Shown: in pieces, positions 14,059 to 15,141 of the stretch
How positions within the stretch are numbered: position 1 is the stretch's first letter
Layout of the letters: each line of letters begins with the position of its first letter
Source: Methylomonas sp.
Lineage (GTDB): Bacteria > Pseudomonadota > Gammaproteobacteria > Methylococcales > Methylomonadaceae
Assembly (NCBI GenBank): GCA_026990815.1
Contig: JALXCS010000247.1
Location: 1 to 15,141, forward strand
Reading direction: 5' to 3'
DNA: 15,141 bases
The notes under the pieces: generated by a model
Database searches by the model: none
What the model was told of the DNA's origin: nothing
Seen by the model: the letters and a program-made list of their open reading frames with translations, nothing else
Made by a program: the position numbers and the translations under genes

Positions 14059-15141
14059 CAAACCTTTGCTGTTTTTATACTGCCAACATTCTTTAGGCAT
14101 GGGACATTTACGACGATCCATTGAAATGACCAAAACGCTGGTAAATCATTTTCGCATTGTATTTATTAATGGCGGGCGGATCCCAGAATCAATTCTATTC
14201 CCTGATAATATTGAATTTGTTAATTTACCACCATTGGGAATGGGCGCTAATGGTACCCTGCTTAATCAGTCTGATCATCATAATCTGGATAGTGCCAAGA
14301 AATTACGACAGGAAATGATTCTGGAACAATTAATAAAACATCAACCGGATGTTTTATTAATTGAATTATTCCCATTTGGTCGTAAAAAATTTGCATTTGA
14401 ATTATTACCACTATTAAAACTGGCGAAACAATCCCGGCTAAAGCCGCTTGTTATTTGTGATCTTCGTGATATTCTGGTTAACGACCGCCGCGACCAACTG
14501 CGCCATGATAATAGAGCACAGTGGTTATGCAAGCGTTATTTTGATGCTGTTTTAATCCACACAGATCCATTATTCGCTCGTCTTAATGAATCATTCAAAC
14601 CGAAAAGGCCTTTATCGATACCCCTATATTACACCGGCTTCGTGGCAGGTGATGCCGTTGACACTAGTGATTTTGACCCGAACCCCGGTATTGTTGTTTC
14701 CGCCGGAGGAGGGGTTGTTGGTGGATCACTATTCAATGCTGCAATCAACGCACAACCAACAATTTGGCAACAATTCAAAATCCCCATGTCGATTGTTGCC
14801 GGTCCTTTTCTACCAGAAACTGATTGGCAGCAACTTAAACTTAATGCTCAGAATAAACCTGGCTTAACACTCTATCGTTCTGTCCCTGATCTCAAATGCC
14901 TATTGCAAAATGCCACAGCATCCATTAGCCAGTGCGGCTATAACACCACAATGGATTTGCTAAAAACCAGTGTTCCAGCTCTATTGATACCCTATGCTGA
15001 AGGAAGAGAAAATGAACAAACCAAACGTGCTTTGAAACTGGAAAAATTAGGAATTGCGCGAGTACTGGCTGAAACAGATTTAACAACGGATAACCTTATC
15101 CCAGAAATTGAAGCCTTACTTCTATTTAAACCTTTTCCTAC
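14051..15141 (+). CDS. GT28/MurG-like glycosyltransferase (COG4671-type), 3' end cut by window edge
   Basis: 363 codons are open from the ATG at 14051 to the right edge, with no stop. The start LLFLYCQHSLGMGHLRRS is the glycine-rich N-terminal loop of COG4671-type predicted glycosyltransferases. CDLRDILVNDRR lies at 136-147, the loop VVSAGGGVVGG at 215-225, and the MurG/GT28-like donor segment SQCGYNTTMDLLKTSVPALL at 293-312, followed by PYAEGRENEQTKRA. Each landmark has a counterpart in the first gene of the operon, so the operon is bracketed by two related enzymes. GGAG lies 6 bases before the ATG, within the end of the phosphotransferase gene, which it overlaps by 8 bases. By comparison with the 428-residue paralogue, perhaps the last 20-70 residues are missing. 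Its sugar specificity is unknown. Confidence 0.88.
   Translation, partial: MNNKPLLFLYCQHSLGMGHLRRSIEMTKTLVNHFRIVFINGGRIPESILFPDNIEFVNLPPLGMGANGTLLNQSDHHNLDSAKKLRQEMILEQLIKHQPDVLLIELFPFGRKKFAFELLPLLKLAKQSRLKPLVICDLRDILVNDRRDQLRHDNRAQWLCKRYFDAVLIHTDPLFARLNESFKPKRPLSIPLYYTGFVAGDAVDTSDFDPNPGIVVSAGGGVVGGSLFNAAINAQPTIWQQFKIPMSIVAGPFLPETDWQQLKLNAQNKPGLTLYRSVPDLKCLLQNATASISQCGYNTTMDLLKTSVPALLIPYAEGRENEQTKRALKLEKLGIARVLAETDLTTDNLIPEIEALLLFKPFP

Overview
The window looks like a chromosomal segment of an AT-rich gammaproteobacterium. The order miaB - PhoH-family ATPase (ybeZ) - ybeY on one strand is the usual gammaproteobacterial RNA-maturation cluster. The AT-rich composition and the mix of accessory genes would fit a methanotroph-like or sulfur-oxidiser-like lineage, but the genus cannot be fixed from sequence alone. 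Nothing points to a phage, plasmid, insertion sequence, CRISPR array, tRNA or rRNA.

Left part (1-2717, minus strand): ybeY runs off the left edge, preceded by the PhoH-like ATPase and by miaB, in a tightly packed unit read right to left. A good -10 hexamer lies upstream of miaB.

Middle part (2904-6437, minus strand): an ECF-type sigma factor, a membrane-anchored zinc-finger anti-sigma factor and an exported subtilisin-like (S8) protease form a three-gene unit with short overlaps. The periplasmic tail of the anti-sigma factor resembles the propeptide/inhibitor domain of subtilases, which suggests a regulatory circuit in which the protease and the anti-sigma factor recognise each other. Upstream, on the same strand, is a small outer-membrane beta-barrel protein of the TorF-like putative porin family.

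Right part (6736-15141, plus strand): after a divergent intergenic region with two dyad-symmetric sites comes a compact operon in which every gene overlaps the next by 4-19 bases. In order: a GT28/MurG-like glycosyltransferase, two tandem related GT4 glycosyltransferases, a heparinase II/III-family protein without a signal peptide, an APH/choline-kinase-fold phosphotransferase with an apparently duplicated N-lobe motif, and a second GT28/MurG-like glycosyltransferase cut by the right edge. Together these most likely build, and perhaps trim or recycle, a glycan such as an exopolysaccharide or glycolipid from activated sugars in the cytoplasm. The product is unknown, and no polymerase, flippase or exporter lies inside the window. 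The paired GT families and the absence of a recognisable named pathway make this operon and the sigma/anti-sigma/protease unit the two parts most worth following up.
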